Source of the DNA: Roseiarcus sp963822215
Lineage (GTDB): Bacteria; Pseudomonadota; Alphaproteobacteria; Rhizobiales; Beijerinckiaceae
Assembly: GCA_963822215.1 (NCBI GenBank)
Contig: CAWGGX010000013.1
Coordinates: 62,001-126,000, forward strand
Length of the DNA stretch: 64,000 bases
Reading direction: 5' to 3'
Below are positions 7,353 through 16,655 of the stretch, one piece after another. Position 1 is the stretch's first letter; every line of letters begins with the position of its first letter. The notes under the pieces were generated by a model. That model was not told where the DNA came from and made no database searches. It was given only the letters and a program-made list of their open reading frames with translations. The position numbers were made by a program, and so were the translations under genes.

Positions 7353-9527
7353 GTGTTAGGTGGGGCATTTATTTGCTATCGACGAGAGGACACCGCCGGT
7401 TTTGCGCGGCTCATCTATGATCGCTTGACAAAAAAACTCGGGAAAGACAGCGTTTTTTTCGACGTTGACAGCATAATTGTCGGGGTCGATTTTGTCGACA
7501 TTCTTTCCGAGCAAGTGGGAAAGTGTGATGCGCTTATTGTCGTCATAGGTAAGTCCTGGACGGCTTGCGCAGACAGCTTGAATAGGCGCCGGCTCGACGA
7601 TCCGAACGACTTCGTGCGCATTGAGATCGAAGCAGCGCTTGCGCGCGATATTCGTGTTATCCCCGTGCTGGTGGACGGAGCGCCGATGCCCCGTCCGGAG
7701 GATCTTCCGGAAAGTATCCGAAAATTAACTCGACGTCAGGGGATCGAGATTTCCCATACTCGTTTCGATTCCGACGTTGAACGACTGACTCGGGCGCTCG
7801 CTATCCTTGAAGATGAGTTTCGGGAACCAGGCGCGCTTGGCCGAACTGCACAGAAAGACGAAAGAGGACGGAGCACGACTGAGCAATCGCGACGATCGGA
7901 TGACGGCACGAACAAACCGAAAGCAACGCAACGCGTCGATGCACTTGTCTCCTCCCCCACAGTTCTCGCGAGCTCGTCACGCGACGCATCGAAATCCCGG
8001 AACGAGAGAGAGCTTCCGGTTGTACCACCCGCTCAAAGCGGTTCGTCCCCGGCTGCCGGGCCAACCGAGTCGATCCCGGACTCGGTCCCCGAGTCGCCAG
8101 AACCCGCGCCAAGCTTAACGCCGGCCGCATTCGGGGGTGGCGGCGAAAGCGGGAGCGCTCCTACGTCGTCCGTCGGGACGCCGCCGCCCGGTCGCGGGGC
8201 GGGGAACTCCGATCCACGAGTATTGGGGCGATCTGGTTTCGTCGGCATTGGAATCCTAATCGCCGCCGGGCTCGGAATCGGGGTCTTCTTCTTTGAGCAC
8301 GAGCATCGTCTGCAAAAGCCGTCCGGTCACCCGGAAAATGTCGTCCCGCAGCCGGCGCCGGACAATTCGCTGACCCCGGCGCAAGCGGAAACATCCCCGC
8401 GGCCGAACGCGGCCGCGCCGCTGCCAAAGCTCGGTTCGCCCAGCCTGACGCCCTCGCTGGAATCGCCATCTCCGGCCACAAATCCGCTGGGCTCGACGTC
8501 CGCGCTGCCGCCACTTGCATCGCCGGAGGCACAAACGCAGCCTTCTTTCGCTAAGGAAAGCCCGGAAAAGCCGGCCCCGATATCAACGACGCGAGAGCAG
8601 CCTTTGCAGCCGACGATTCTCCCGACGCCTCCCTTTGTCGAGCCTCTGACGGCGGAAGCCGCGCGGTCTCTTCAGCCAAAGGACGAGTTCAAAGAATGTT
8701 TGCGATGCCCAACCATGGTGGTGGTCCCACCGGGCTCGTTTACGTTGGGGTCGAGCAAAACCGACATTGACGCAACCCTTGCTAGTCCGAACGAAGGTCC
8801 GCAGCATCGCGTTTTCATCAAACGACGGTTCGCTCTGTCGAGAACCGAGGTTACGCGAGGCGAATTCAACTCGTTCGTGAAGTCTGCTAACTACGCACTC
8901 GAAAATCGATGCTACACTCTTGAGGACGGAGTCGCTGAGGAGCGCGCCGATCGGTCGTATCGGAATCCCGGGTTCGATCAGACTGCCGATCATCCCGTTG
9001 TCTGCGTCGATTGGTCCGACGCGAAAGCCTACGTCGAATGGCTGTCGCATGTCACTGGCCAGCCGTACCGCCTACCCACCGAAGCCGAGTACGAATACGC
9101 GGCCCGGGCCGGAAGCGAGTCGCGCTACGGATTTGGCGACGATCCGGCGGAGCTGTGCAAGTTCGTGAATGGGGCGGACGGGTCCGCAAAGAGCGCGGGT
9201 CTGCCGGGCGATCTCGATTTCCTGGACTGCACCGACGGCTACGTTTACACGGCGCCGGTCGGCTCCTTTCCGGCCAACGCTTTTGGTCTGTTCGACCTTC
9301 AAGGGAATGTCTGGGAGCTGACATCGGATTGCTATCGCGACGACTACTCGGCTGGTTCGTCCGACGGCTCCAGTCCCACAACGGAACTCTGCGTAGCGCG
9401 GACGGTCCGAGGCGGATCATGGGCCAGCCCTGCGTTTTCGCTGCGACCGGCCGTCCGCGCCAGGGCGTTCATCAACAAACGCTATGACGACATGGGCTTC
9501 CGCGTCGCGAGGGACCTCGAGCCGTGA
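7353..9527 (+). CDS. TIR domain - transmembrane helix - FGE/SUMF1-fold protein
   Basis: 724 residues. Residues 1-150 are a TIR_2 domain (FICYRREDTAGFARLIYDRL; VFFDVDSIIVGVDFVDIL; DDPNDFVRIEIEAAL with the Glu expected in the NADase site). After a hydrophilic linker, one hydrophobic helix at about 293-312 (FVGIGILIAAGLGIGVFFF) precedes a Pro-rich linker. A formylglycine-generating-enzyme-like domain follows at about 448-722 (VVVPPGSFTLGSS, YRLPTEAEYEYAARAG, DLQGNVWELTSD, RGGSWASPAFSLRPAVR). There is no signal peptide, so the TIR should face the cytoplasm and the FGE fold the periplasm. The two FGE catalytic cysteines after GGSW are replaced, which argues for a binding rather than enzymatic role. 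The GTG start follows GGAGGA. It ends 2 bp from the convergent FGE-OmpA gene. Confidence 0.85.
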   Translation: MLGGAFICYRREDTAGFARLIYDRLTKKLGKDSVFFDVDSIIVGVDFVDILSEQVGKCDALIVVIGKSWTACADSLNRRRLDDPNDFVRIEIEAALARDIRVIPVLVDGAPMPRPEDLPESIRKLTRRQGIEISHTRFDSDVERLTRALAILEDEFREPGALGRTAQKDERGRSTTEQSRRSDDGTNKPKATQRVDALVSSPTVLASSSRDASKSRNERELPVVPPAQSGSSPAAGPTESIPDSVPESPEPAPSLTPAAFGGGGESGSAPTSSVGTPPPGRGAGNSDPRVLGRSGFVGIGILIAAGLGIGVFFFEHEHRLQKPSGHPENVVPQPAPDNSLTPAQAETSPRPNAAAPLPKLGSPSLTPSLESPSPATNPLGSTSALPPLASPEAQTQPSFAKESPEKPAPISTTREQPLQPTILPTPPFVEPLTAEAARSLQPKDEFKECLRCPTMVVVPPGSFTLGSSKTDIDATLASPNEGPQHRVFIKRRFALSRTEVTRGEFNSFVKSANYALENRCYTLEDGVAEERADRSYRNPGFDQTADHPVVCVDWSDAKAYVEWLSHVTGQPYRLPTEAEYEYAARAGSESRYGFGDDPAELCKFVNGADGSAKSAGLPGDLDFLDCTDGYVYTAPVGSFPANAFGLFDLQGNVWELTSDCYRDDYSAGSSDGSSPTTELCVARTVRGGSWASPAFSLRPAVRARAFINKRYDDMGFRVARDLEP

Positions 9528-9529
9528 TA

Positions 9530-11554
9530 TCAGCCGCCGCACTTCATCACATTGAGTTCAACCCTGCGATCGAGCGCGTCGCTTGCGTCGTCGCGCCCCG
9601 TGCCCACCATCAACTCTCGCGATCCTTTGCCAGACGCGATGAGTTGATCGCGCAAAACGCTATCGTCGGTTTCGAGCCGATCCTTGACGTATTGCGCCCG
9701 CAGGACCGACAACTCGTCGTTGACCGCAGCAATACCTGTCGCGCTGGTATGTCCGACGATCTCGAGACAGGATCGGATGGCGACGGTGCGCTGAGCGATC
9801 GTCGAGAGCCATAACTCGTACTGCGCTCGCAGCCTTGAATCCGCGGAGAATATTGTCGACCCCGGCTGGAACAGAAACTTCACTGCGAGCTTGTCGCCTT
9901 TCAGCCCAAAATCGATGAGCTTGCCGAAGGCGTCCGCGGCGTCGCTGCGGCGATGGAGAGCTTCGTTCGCGAGATAAATCCCGTTCAGCACACGGAGTTG
10001 CTCCCCGTCTGGAAGTTCCAACGCGCTGCGGTAGAGATCAAGCGCATCTCCGTAGCGTTTGGCGTCGTAGGCCTCGACAGCCCGATTGACCAGGGCGGAG
10101 GCGAGAATTCGATCGGCATAGGCCGGACTGATCGGGTCCCCAGGCTTTGTCCCCTGACAGCTCTTGATATAGGCGTCGGTCGCAGGGTCCTTCGCGAACA
10201 CCGGACTATCGGCGAAGAATGGAGTTGGCGTCGGGTCAACGCCGTCCGGCAACGCCCGTGCGACGCCCTTGGAAATGATCTTTCCGGTCGCTAGGTCGGC
10301 CAGCGCGAGACATATCCGGTACGAGTCACGCGGTCCGGCCGGCGTTCCCGCATTGTTAATCGCGGTGAACGTTCCGATGAGTACGACGGGAGACTTCGCG
10401 ATCGATTCCGCTTGGAAAGGAGCCACCTCAAATCGAGGGTAGCTTTCTTTGACCAACTTGACGATCTGCTTCTCCTCGAACAACGTCGCATTCGAACGGG
10501 CCCCCGTGACGCCGTCAATCAAGGGGTCAATGACGAGCGTGACTCTGCTGGGCGCGCCCTGCAAATTGGCTTTTGCAAACAGGTCGTTCGCCGCTTTTAG
10601 AAGCGCTTCCTGCAAGGGGATGGGTGTGGGCGCCGGGGCGGCCGGAACAGAGCCAGACGCCGGCGGGGTGGTTGGCAAAACGGGCTGCGGCGTTGACGGC
10701 CGTGCGGAAGCCGGCTGCGCAATGGTCACCCGGAGTTCTGACGGGACAAGGTCTCGCGCCAACCGAAAGCCGTTCGCGTAATAGCTGACGTCGTGATCGT
10801 ACCGAAAGCGCGCCGAGGAGCGCAAAGCAGTCGCCTTGTCCGCAAACGAGCCGCCCCTCAGGACTCGAAGCGAACAATCGCCGCTCGTCCAGGCCGACCC
10901 GTCGGTCGGCGCACCGTGATAGGATGGATTCCAGCAATCCTCGACCCACTCGGCCGCGTCGCCACCCATGTCGTACAGTCCGAAAGCGTTTGGCGGAAAC
11001 GAGCCGACTGACACAAGCTTAGCGCCCTGCTTGTCTCCACATTCTGCGCACTGCGCGTTATCCGTCCCAATATTCGTGCCCCACCAATATGGAGTCGTCG
11101 ATCCGGCGCGGGCCGCATATTCCCACTCCGCCTCGGTCGGAAGCCGATAAGCCTTGCCCGTCGTCTTCGACATCCACGTCGCAAACTGTTTCGCGTCGTC
11201 CCAGCGGACATTCGTGACCGGAAGGTCCCCGGCGCCCGCGCCCTCCCCCGGAGGAGCAATCTGGCAACCGCCCTCAGATACGCATTTGTCCCATTCAGCG
11301 AACGTCACCAGCTTGCGACCAATGGCGAATGGAGCCTTGATACGCACGCGGTGGACAGGCTGCTCGCTGGGCTTTGTGGCCGAGCCCATGTCAAACTCGC
11401 CCGCCGGAACCACGACCAATTCGCTGCAGTCGGGGCAATCTCGAAACCGGTCTCCTGGCGCGCGGGCTTCGTCCGCGCCCGCGGAGGATATTGTCAGAGC
11501 GCACCCGAGCGCGAGCGCTACCTGCCTCGTCGCGATCCTCACCTGCCGAACCAT
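9530..11554 (-). CDS. Exported FGE/SUMF1-fold - OmpA-like protein
   Basis: 674 residues from the Met that starts a clear signal peptide (MVRQVRIATRQVALALGC, Ala-rich cleavage region); the open frame also allows an ATG at 11599. An FGE-sulfatase-like domain follows (VVVPAGEFDMGS, YRLPTEAEWEYAARAG, LYDMGGDAAEWVEDC, RVLRGGSFADKATALRSSAR), again without the FGE catalytic cysteines. A Pro-rich linker and a middle region with VVLIGTFTAIN come next, then a TPR-like stretch (AVEAYDAKRYGDALDLYRSAL). The C-terminal domain is OmpA-like (LFQPGSTIFSADSRLRAQYELW ... RVELNV), which in this family binds peptidoglycan. It is convergent with the TIR-FGE gene. Both share the FGE fold, so a sensor/partner relation is plausible but unproven. 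Confidence 0.8.
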   Translation of the reverse strand: MVRQVRIATRQVALALGCALTISSAGADEARAPGDRFRDCPDCSELVVVPAGEFDMGSATKPSEQPVHRVRIKAPFAIGRKLVTFAEWDKCVSEGGCQIAPPGEGAGAGDLPVTNVRWDDAKQFATWMSKTTGKAYRLPTEAEWEYAARAGSTTPYWWGTNIGTDNAQCAECGDKQGAKLVSVGSFPPNAFGLYDMGGDAAEWVEDCWNPSYHGAPTDGSAWTSGDCSLRVLRGGSFADKATALRSSARFRYDHDVSYYANGFRLARDLVPSELRVTIAQPASARPSTPQPVLPTTPPASGSVPAAPAPTPIPLQEALLKAANDLFAKANLQGAPSRVTLVIDPLIDGVTGARSNATLFEEKQIVKLVKESYPRFEVAPFQAESIAKSPVVLIGTFTAINNAGTPAGPRDSYRICLALADLATGKIISKGVARALPDGVDPTPTPFFADSPVFAKDPATDAYIKSCQGTKPGDPISPAYADRILASALVNRAVEAYDAKRYGDALDLYRSALELPDGEQLRVLNGIYLANEALHRRSDAADAFGKLIDFGLKGDKLAVKFLFQPGSTIFSADSRLRAQYELWLSTIAQRTVAIRSCLEIVGHTSATGIAAVNDELSVLRAQYVKDRLETDDSVLRDQLIASGKGSRELMVGTGRDDASDALDRRVELNVMKCGG

Positions 11555-11819
11555 GAGCCGATTTCGCAACGCTCGGTCTCCGAAGGGATTGTCGATCATT
11601 GGCGCCGTGATAACAACTCGTGGTCACTGGAACAAGAAGCCGATGACGCCAAGACATGCGGCCCGGCGGCGCTTTACAATCGCGTGCGTTCGCGCCAAGA
11701 ATTCCCGAAAGAAATCGCAAGCGGCTGGCGGAATCCGATTCATCGGCCTGCGGTGGACTTGCGCGCTCGACAGCTTTCACGCGGTTACGTAGGCGGGCGC
11801 AAATGCCTGGGAGGGCGGC

Positions 11820-12695
11820 ATGAAGGTGACCTTAGGGGCGGTTGTCGCGCTGATCCTAAATATCGTCCTTGCGTCAACGGTCATGTCTCAGACGACGCCC
11901 ACGGGGGGTCCGACCCCGTCCCCTCCCGGCGCAAAGGTCGAATTTGTGGATCTGAAGGACGGCGCCGTCATCGGCCCCAAAACGACCATTCACTTCGGGT
12001 TGCGCGGGATGGGCGTCGCGCCGGCGGGCACAATCAGAGCCAATTCGGGTCATCATCACTTACTGATCGACACCGACCTGCCCCCGCTCGACCAACCGAT
12101 CCCAAATGATGAAAATCATCTCCATTTCGGCAGCGGCCAGACGGAGGTCGATCTGACGCTCCCCCCAGGGCCGCACACGCTGCAACTGCTGCTCGGGGAC
12201 GCCAATCATATCCCGCACAGTCCGCCAATCTATTCTGACAAGATTTACGTCACCGTTGTCGCCTCCAGTTCGGGAGGGCAAGCCTCTCTCCGGCATCCGT
12301 CTCCGGCGGGCGCCCGGGTCTATATCGCGTCTCCTCAGAACGGCGCTTACGTGCCGAAGACCTTCGTCGTTCGCTTCGGACTTGAAAAGATGGGGGTTGC
12401 GCCGGCCGGAGTCGACAGGCCCAACTCGGGACACCACCATCTGTTGATCGACACGCCTTTGCCGCCGTTCGACCAGCCGATCCCGAACGACGAAAACCAC
12501 CTGCATTTCGGCGGCGGCCAAACGGAGGCGACCGTCACCCTTCCGGCAGGACGCCACACGCTGCAGCTTCTCTTGGGAGACGCGGCCCATGTCCCCCACC
12601 AGCCGCCGGTCTATTCCGCTCCAATCGTGGTCTACGTCGGCATGTCGCCGCCCGTCAGGCGGCGCCACCACCCACATCCCCACCACCCGTTTTAG
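11820..12695 (+). CDS. Exported protein with two DUF4399 domains
   Basis: 291 residues with a signal peptide (MKVTLGAVVALILNIVLAST). Two tandem DUF4399-type units cover about residues 35-145 and 165-275. Each carries GHHHLLID, the run QPIPNDENHLHFG and HTLQLLLGD, so the gene arose by internal duplication. The repeated HHH and the His-rich tail (RRRHHPHPHHPF) suggest metal binding, but the function of the family is unknown. GGAGGG precedes the ATG. It stands downstream of the divergent FGE-OmpA gene without an obvious functional link. Confidence 0.8.
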   Translation: MKVTLGAVVALILNIVLASTVMSQTTPTGGPTPSPPGAKVEFVDLKDGAVIGPKTTIHFGLRGMGVAPAGTIRANSGHHHLLIDTDLPPLDQPIPNDENHLHFGSGQTEVDLTLPPGPHTLQLLLGDANHIPHSPPIYSDKIYVTVVASSSGGQASLRHPSPAGARVYIASPQNGAYVPKTFVVRFGLEKMGVAPAGVDRPNSGHHHLLIDTPLPPFDQPIPNDENHLHFGGGQTEATVTLPAGRHTLQLLLGDAAHVPHQPPVYSAPIVVYVGMSPPVRRRHHPHPHHPF

Positions 12696-12828
12696 CGAGA
12701 GGCCGCGTACCGGCCAACGGCTGAACGCTATGTCACCCTCGCCCGCGGCCGACGCTCAGGCGCCGCGTCGCTTGATCGCCTGCCTATAACGATCTACACG
12801 TCGGCGGCACAACGCCGGGAGGACAGGC

Positions 12829-13857
12829 ATGGCGAAGCCGCTCATCGTGATTGATCCGCAGCCGCGGGGGCTGACCGAGATCTTCGACGACGCGTTGTGG
12901 CGCCGCCTGAGAAGCCTCTGCGAGGTCGCCGTGCATGAGGGGCCGGGCCGGACGCCGACGGAGCAATTCGAAGCGCTCCTGCCGGAGATGGCGCTGCTCA
13001 TCGGCCAGAGCGACATGCCGAAAGACCGGCTCGACCGCGCCCCCAGGCTTCGCGCCATCATCAACGTCGAGACCAATTTTTTGCAGAACGTCGATTACGA
13101 GACCTGTTTTCGGCGCGGGATTCATGTGCTTACGCCGAGTTCCGCTTTCGCCAAACCCGTCGCGGAGATGGCGCTCGGGCTCCTGATCGACCTCTGCCGC
13201 GGGATCACGACGGCCGACCGCGCGATGCGCTCAGGCCGCGAGAAATGGCTGCTCGAGGGCGCCGAGGGTTGCTTCTCGCTCTATGGCGCGCGGGTCGGCC
13301 TGATCGGCTTCGGCGATCTTGCGCGCGCGTTCGTTCCGCTCGTTCGCCCGTTCGGCTCAACCGTGAAGGCCTATGATCCCTGGGTGTCGGCGCATTTCAT
13401 GGCCGGCTTCGGGGTCGAGGCGGCTTCGCTCGATGAGGTTTTGGGCGGATCGCAAGCGATCGTCGTCTTTGCCTCTGTCACCAGCGAAAACCAGGGTTTT
13501 TTGGGCAAGCGCGAGTTCGATCTCGTCACGCCCGGCGCCGTCGTGCTTCTGATGAGCCGCGCCGGCGTGGTCGACTACCCTGAGTTCCTGCGCGCGGTCG
13601 AGAGCGGACGGTTTCGCGCCGCAACCGACGTGTTCCCGGTCGAGCCCGCCCCAGCCGACGATCCGGCGCGCAAGGTCGAGGGCCTCGTGCTGTCGCCGCA
13701 CCGCGCCGGCGCGATGACGGATTCGCTGCTCGAGATCGGCCGCCAGACCGTCGCCGACGCGGAGCTGATTCTGCGCGGTCTGCCGCCGCTCTCCTGCCGG
13801 CGGGCGCAGCGCGAGACGGTGGCGCTGTCGCGCTCGAAGCCGATCGAGCGGAGCTAG
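12829..13857 (+). CDS. D-isomer-specific 2-hydroxyacid dehydrogenase family protein
   Basis: 342 residues. A Rossmann motif (VGLIGFGDLARAF) follows the N-terminal catalytic-domain segment. The family's catalytic Arg (MSRAGVVD), Glu (DVFPVEPAP) and His (LSPHRAGA) are in place. It would reduce a 2-keto acid, or oxidise a D-2-hydroxyacid, with NAD(P)H; the substrate cannot be told. GGGAGGACAGGC precedes the ATG. A perfect palindrome with a T-tract lies 22 bp after the stop. Confidence 0.85.
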   Translation: MAKPLIVIDPQPRGLTEIFDDALWRRLRSLCEVAVHEGPGRTPTEQFEALLPEMALLIGQSDMPKDRLDRAPRLRAIINVETNFLQNVDYETCFRRGIHVLTPSSAFAKPVAEMALGLLIDLCRGITTADRAMRSGREKWLLEGAEGCFSLYGARVGLIGFGDLARAFVPLVRPFGSTVKAYDPWVSAHFMAGFGVEAASLDEVLGGSQAIVVFASVTSENQGFLGKREFDLVTPGAVVLLMSRAGVVDYPEFLRAVESGRFRAATDVFPVEPAPADDPARKVEGLVLSPHRAGAMTDSLLEIGRQTVADAELILRGLPPLSCRRAQRETVALSRSKPIERS

Positions 13858-13878
13858 GGGTCCGCCGCCGACGATCCG

Positions 13879-13905
13879 AATTCCCTGCTAGCAGGGAATT
13901 TTTTT
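13879..13905 (+). terminator. Intrinsic-terminator-like palindrome after the 2-hydroxyacid dehydrogenase
   Basis: A perfect 22-base palindrome (AATTCCCTGCTAGCAGGGAATT) is followed by five further T residues. It is positioned as a Rho-independent terminator. The CAGGGAATT half also recurs downstream in a small repeat family. Confidence 0.7.
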
Positions 13906-13997
13906 GCGCCTCGGTCGGCGCTCGGTCCGGGAAGTCCTGCAATGTCATGACGTTGCTGGATTTACAATCTACCGGTTGCGGGCTCGAGCGGGCGCGG

Positions 13998-14062
13998 AAC
14001 AGGGAATTTCCAATGACCGGAACAGGGAACGAACAGGCGCTTTCGGAGCGGATCAGGGAATT
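13998..14062 (+). repeat. Cluster of short CAGGGAA repeats
   Basis: AACAGGGAAT at 13998-14007, AACAGGGAAC at 14021-14030 and TCAGGGAATT at 14053-14062 form an irregular direct-repeat cluster, with a GAACAGG variant at 14031. The same core makes up the palindrome at 13879-13900. The stretch 13906-14329 has no supported gene; it also holds a GC-rich CCTGCCCGCGGGCGAAGG hairpin near 14150. Confidence 0.5.
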
Positions 14063-14329
14063 ATCAGGCGGGCGAAAACGAGGGCGCAAGACCGGCGCAG
14101 CCGGGTTGTAAACGTGGCCAGGATTCCCCTTCCCTGCGCGTGAAAAAGCCTGCCCGCGGGCGAAGGGTGGCGCCTTTTGGCGGTCGGATGCGGGGCAGCC
14201 CGCCCGAGTCATGCAAAACCATCTTGTTCTCGGCAGGATTGCGCGGAGTGCGCATCGCCAACGGAGGGCGCGCGTCTCGCGCGCCTTGAGGGCGGCGAGA
14301 CGCCGCCCGTCCTCGTCGTGCGGCCGCTT

Positions 14330-15160
14330 TTATCGCGCGGGCGCCTCGGACTCGTTTGCGCTTACGGGCGGCGCCTGGGGCGCCTGGAGGACCGCCAGCG
14401 CGCGCTGGAAGGGCGCGTTCGAGACTTCCATCATCAGGCCCGTGGCCGGCGTGTCCATCTCGAGAATGAGATAGAGGGTGCTCGAGAGGAGCAGCGCCGA
14501 CACGACGAACGCCGTCGTCACCACCGCGTTGCGGGGCGCTCGAAATCCGAGGCTGGCGAAGATCAAAGTAAGCCACCCGATCAGCATGACCGCCAGAGGC
14601 GTGGGGATCGCGCCGCCGGCGGCGTCAAGGCCAACCCAACGAAGGCGCACGACCTGACGAAGGAGTTGGCGCGCGTCGTTCCACTGGGCCAGCGTCTGGT
14701 CGTCCGAGGCCCGGATCGACCTCAGGCTCGCTCCCGCTGCGTCAAGCATGGCCTCGGCCTGCGGGTTCGCCTCCAGAATATGGGGCTGCCTCAGCGCGGC
14801 TTGAACGTAGTCGATCAGGTGACGATGTGTGTCCTCGGCGCCAGGGCCCAAGCCCCGCACGGTCCGGTCCAAAAGGATGAGTTCGGTGGCCAGGGCGTGA
14901 ATATTGCGATCATTGGTCTCGAAGGTGGTCTTGGCCGAGTTCAGCATGAGCCCGAGAACCACCGATGTCGTGACGAGGAAGATATTCGCGGTCTGTCCGA
15001 CGATCTCGAGCGTGCCTTCAGGCAGGTCTTTGGGGGCCAAACGCATATTGCCGACAGCGCCGGCATAAGCGGCGCCGATCAAACATAGGAATGTCGCCAC
15101 GGCGACGAGAAGTTCGGTCAAAGCGATCCCCGCTTGCGTGAACGGCACGCAGTGCGCCAA
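14330..15160 (-). CDS. DUF4239-type (bestrophin-like) integral membrane protein
   Basis: 276 residues with four predicted membrane helices: two near the N-terminus (LTELLVAVATFLCLIGAAY; IFLVTTSVVLGLML) and two near the C-terminus (LAVMLIGWLTLIFASLGF; AVVTTAFVVSALLLSS). A soluble helical middle lies between them. This layout and motifs such as GLMLNSAKTTFETN match the DUF4239 family, whose role is unknown. It lies just left of the transposon-like island. The far N-terminus is uncertain. Confidence 0.75.
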   Translation of the reverse strand: MAHCVPFTQAGIALTELLVAVATFLCLIGAAYAGAVGNMRLAPKDLPEGTLEIVGQTANIFLVTTSVVLGLMLNSAKTTFETNDRNIHALATELILLDRTVRGLGPGAEDTHRHLIDYVQAALRQPHILEANPQAEAMLDAAGASLRSIRASDDQTLAQWNDARQLLRQVVRLRWVGLDAAGGAIPTPLAVMLIGWLTLIFASLGFRAPRNAVVTTAFVVSALLLSSTLYLILEMDTPATGLMMEVSNAPFQRALAVLQAPQAPPVSANESEAPAR

Positions 15161-15256
15161 CCTCTGGTTGGGGGAATCGTTTACCGCAACCTGGTGAATC
15201 TTCGGTTGGCAAACGAGGGCGCCTGAACCTTTGAAGCGCGCCTATCCGGTTAAGAC

Positions 15257-15552
15257 AGACACTCGCTACCTATGGACTGACCGGTGCGCAACGCCGACAC
15301 CGTCTGATCGGCCGCTCATGACCCGCAGGCAGGCATTGATCAAGGCGCCGGCGGAACATCGCGAAGAGCGGATTGCCGTCAGTCGAAGCCGACGTCCTGG
15401 GGCGGCCGCAATGCGCAAAGAACGGCTCTTCCAGTACGGCTTAGCAAACGCGTCAAATACAACCCCTTGCTGCCCTTCCTGCTCGCTCCGGTGCGGTAGG
15501 AGGGCGCCTTAAGCGGTATGTCGCACTCGTCGCGCCGTTGGATTGAAACATA
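15257..15552. other. Left inner part of the island, no supported gene
   Basis: About 300 bp between the left terminal repeat and the PAS remnant. Short open frames exist on both strands, but none has a ribosome site or recognisable product. Confidence 0.4.
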
Positions 15553-15939
15553 GTGTCGCCGCGATCGTGGCCGCACACTTTCCGTCGTGCTGAACGAAGC
15601 CGGAGGACTCAAAGAGGGGAAATCGCGATCGCGCGTCTCGCAGCGATCGTCGGAGCGTCCTACGACGCGATCATCGGCAAGGATCTGGATTCCCTTGTCA
15701 CGACGTGGAATCTCGGCGCAGAGCGCCTGTTCGGCTACAGCGCCGCAGACATGATCGGTCAGCCGATCAAGCGAATAATACCCGGGGCGCGCCAGGGCGC
15801 CGCAATTTCGACTTCGAACAGCCTGCCCCGCACGTATTGTCCGACGTTCCAAGCAAGGTTAAGCTGCAGTTGCCGAGCCAGAGAGCCTCAGCTTTCGCTG
15901 CAAAGCAGTCCAGTTATAAGTATGCTAAAACCCGTTTAG
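15553..15939 (+). pseudogene. PAS-domain fragment of a sensor protein
   Basis: The segment ARLAAIVGASYDAIIGKDLD followed by TTWNLGAERLFGYSAADMIG and QPIKRIIPGARQ is a typical PAS domain beginning. The frame then degenerates into unrelated sequence, so only about 55 domain residues remain. No kinase or output domain follows. It looks like a truncated remnant trapped in the island. Confidence 0.55.
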
Positions 15940-16655
15940 TACCATTGCTTAATAACTATAGAAAGGCTATACAATGGGAAATGGCGCGACCAGTGTGAGC
16001 TATTCCACAATAACAGTCGGAACTGGAGCGCCGACTGCCGGTATCGGTAATGACGGTGATTATTTTCTCGACTATAACCCACCGGGAACATTTTATCTCA
16101 AGAATAGTGGAACTTGGAATAGTTTAGGTTGTTTTCTGTATCCCCAGAGTCAATTCACTAGCATAAGCACGGTATTGATAGGGGATGGCGCGCCATCAAG
16201 CGCCGGCGCAAACGGAAATTATTATCTTGATCGTCACAACTATGTTCTCTACGTTTACAACGATGGTAAATGGATCTGCGTTAGCTTTATTCTATACGAT
16301 ATTCAGAGCGCCTGCATCCGGATGGGAGAGAATCTTCAATTTACTGGTCTTGCCGATAAGTTTAGGGGACTTTATTCCAATGCGAGTGCAAGCCTTGCCT
16401 TGAACAACAGCGGAAACGTATCTGCAAATATTAATTCACTTGCGGAACAATTCTACATAAAATACATCTGGCCTCTAATAAGGGCGGCCGGGGAAGTAGC
16501 TATAGTGCGATCCATAGAGAAGGGAAAGTCAGAAATCGCAGCTCTAGATGAAAAATTTGATGGAAGAGTCGCGCCAGCAGCTAGAAGTTTACTCAATGTC
16601 CTTGTTGGAATTAACGCCATCGTGAGTCATGGACAAGAGATGGATTTTTTTAATG

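Noticed and set aside
7353..11554. FGE domains considered as sulfatase-activating enzymes
   Set aside because: Catalytic cysteines are absent in both and no sulfatase gene is near.
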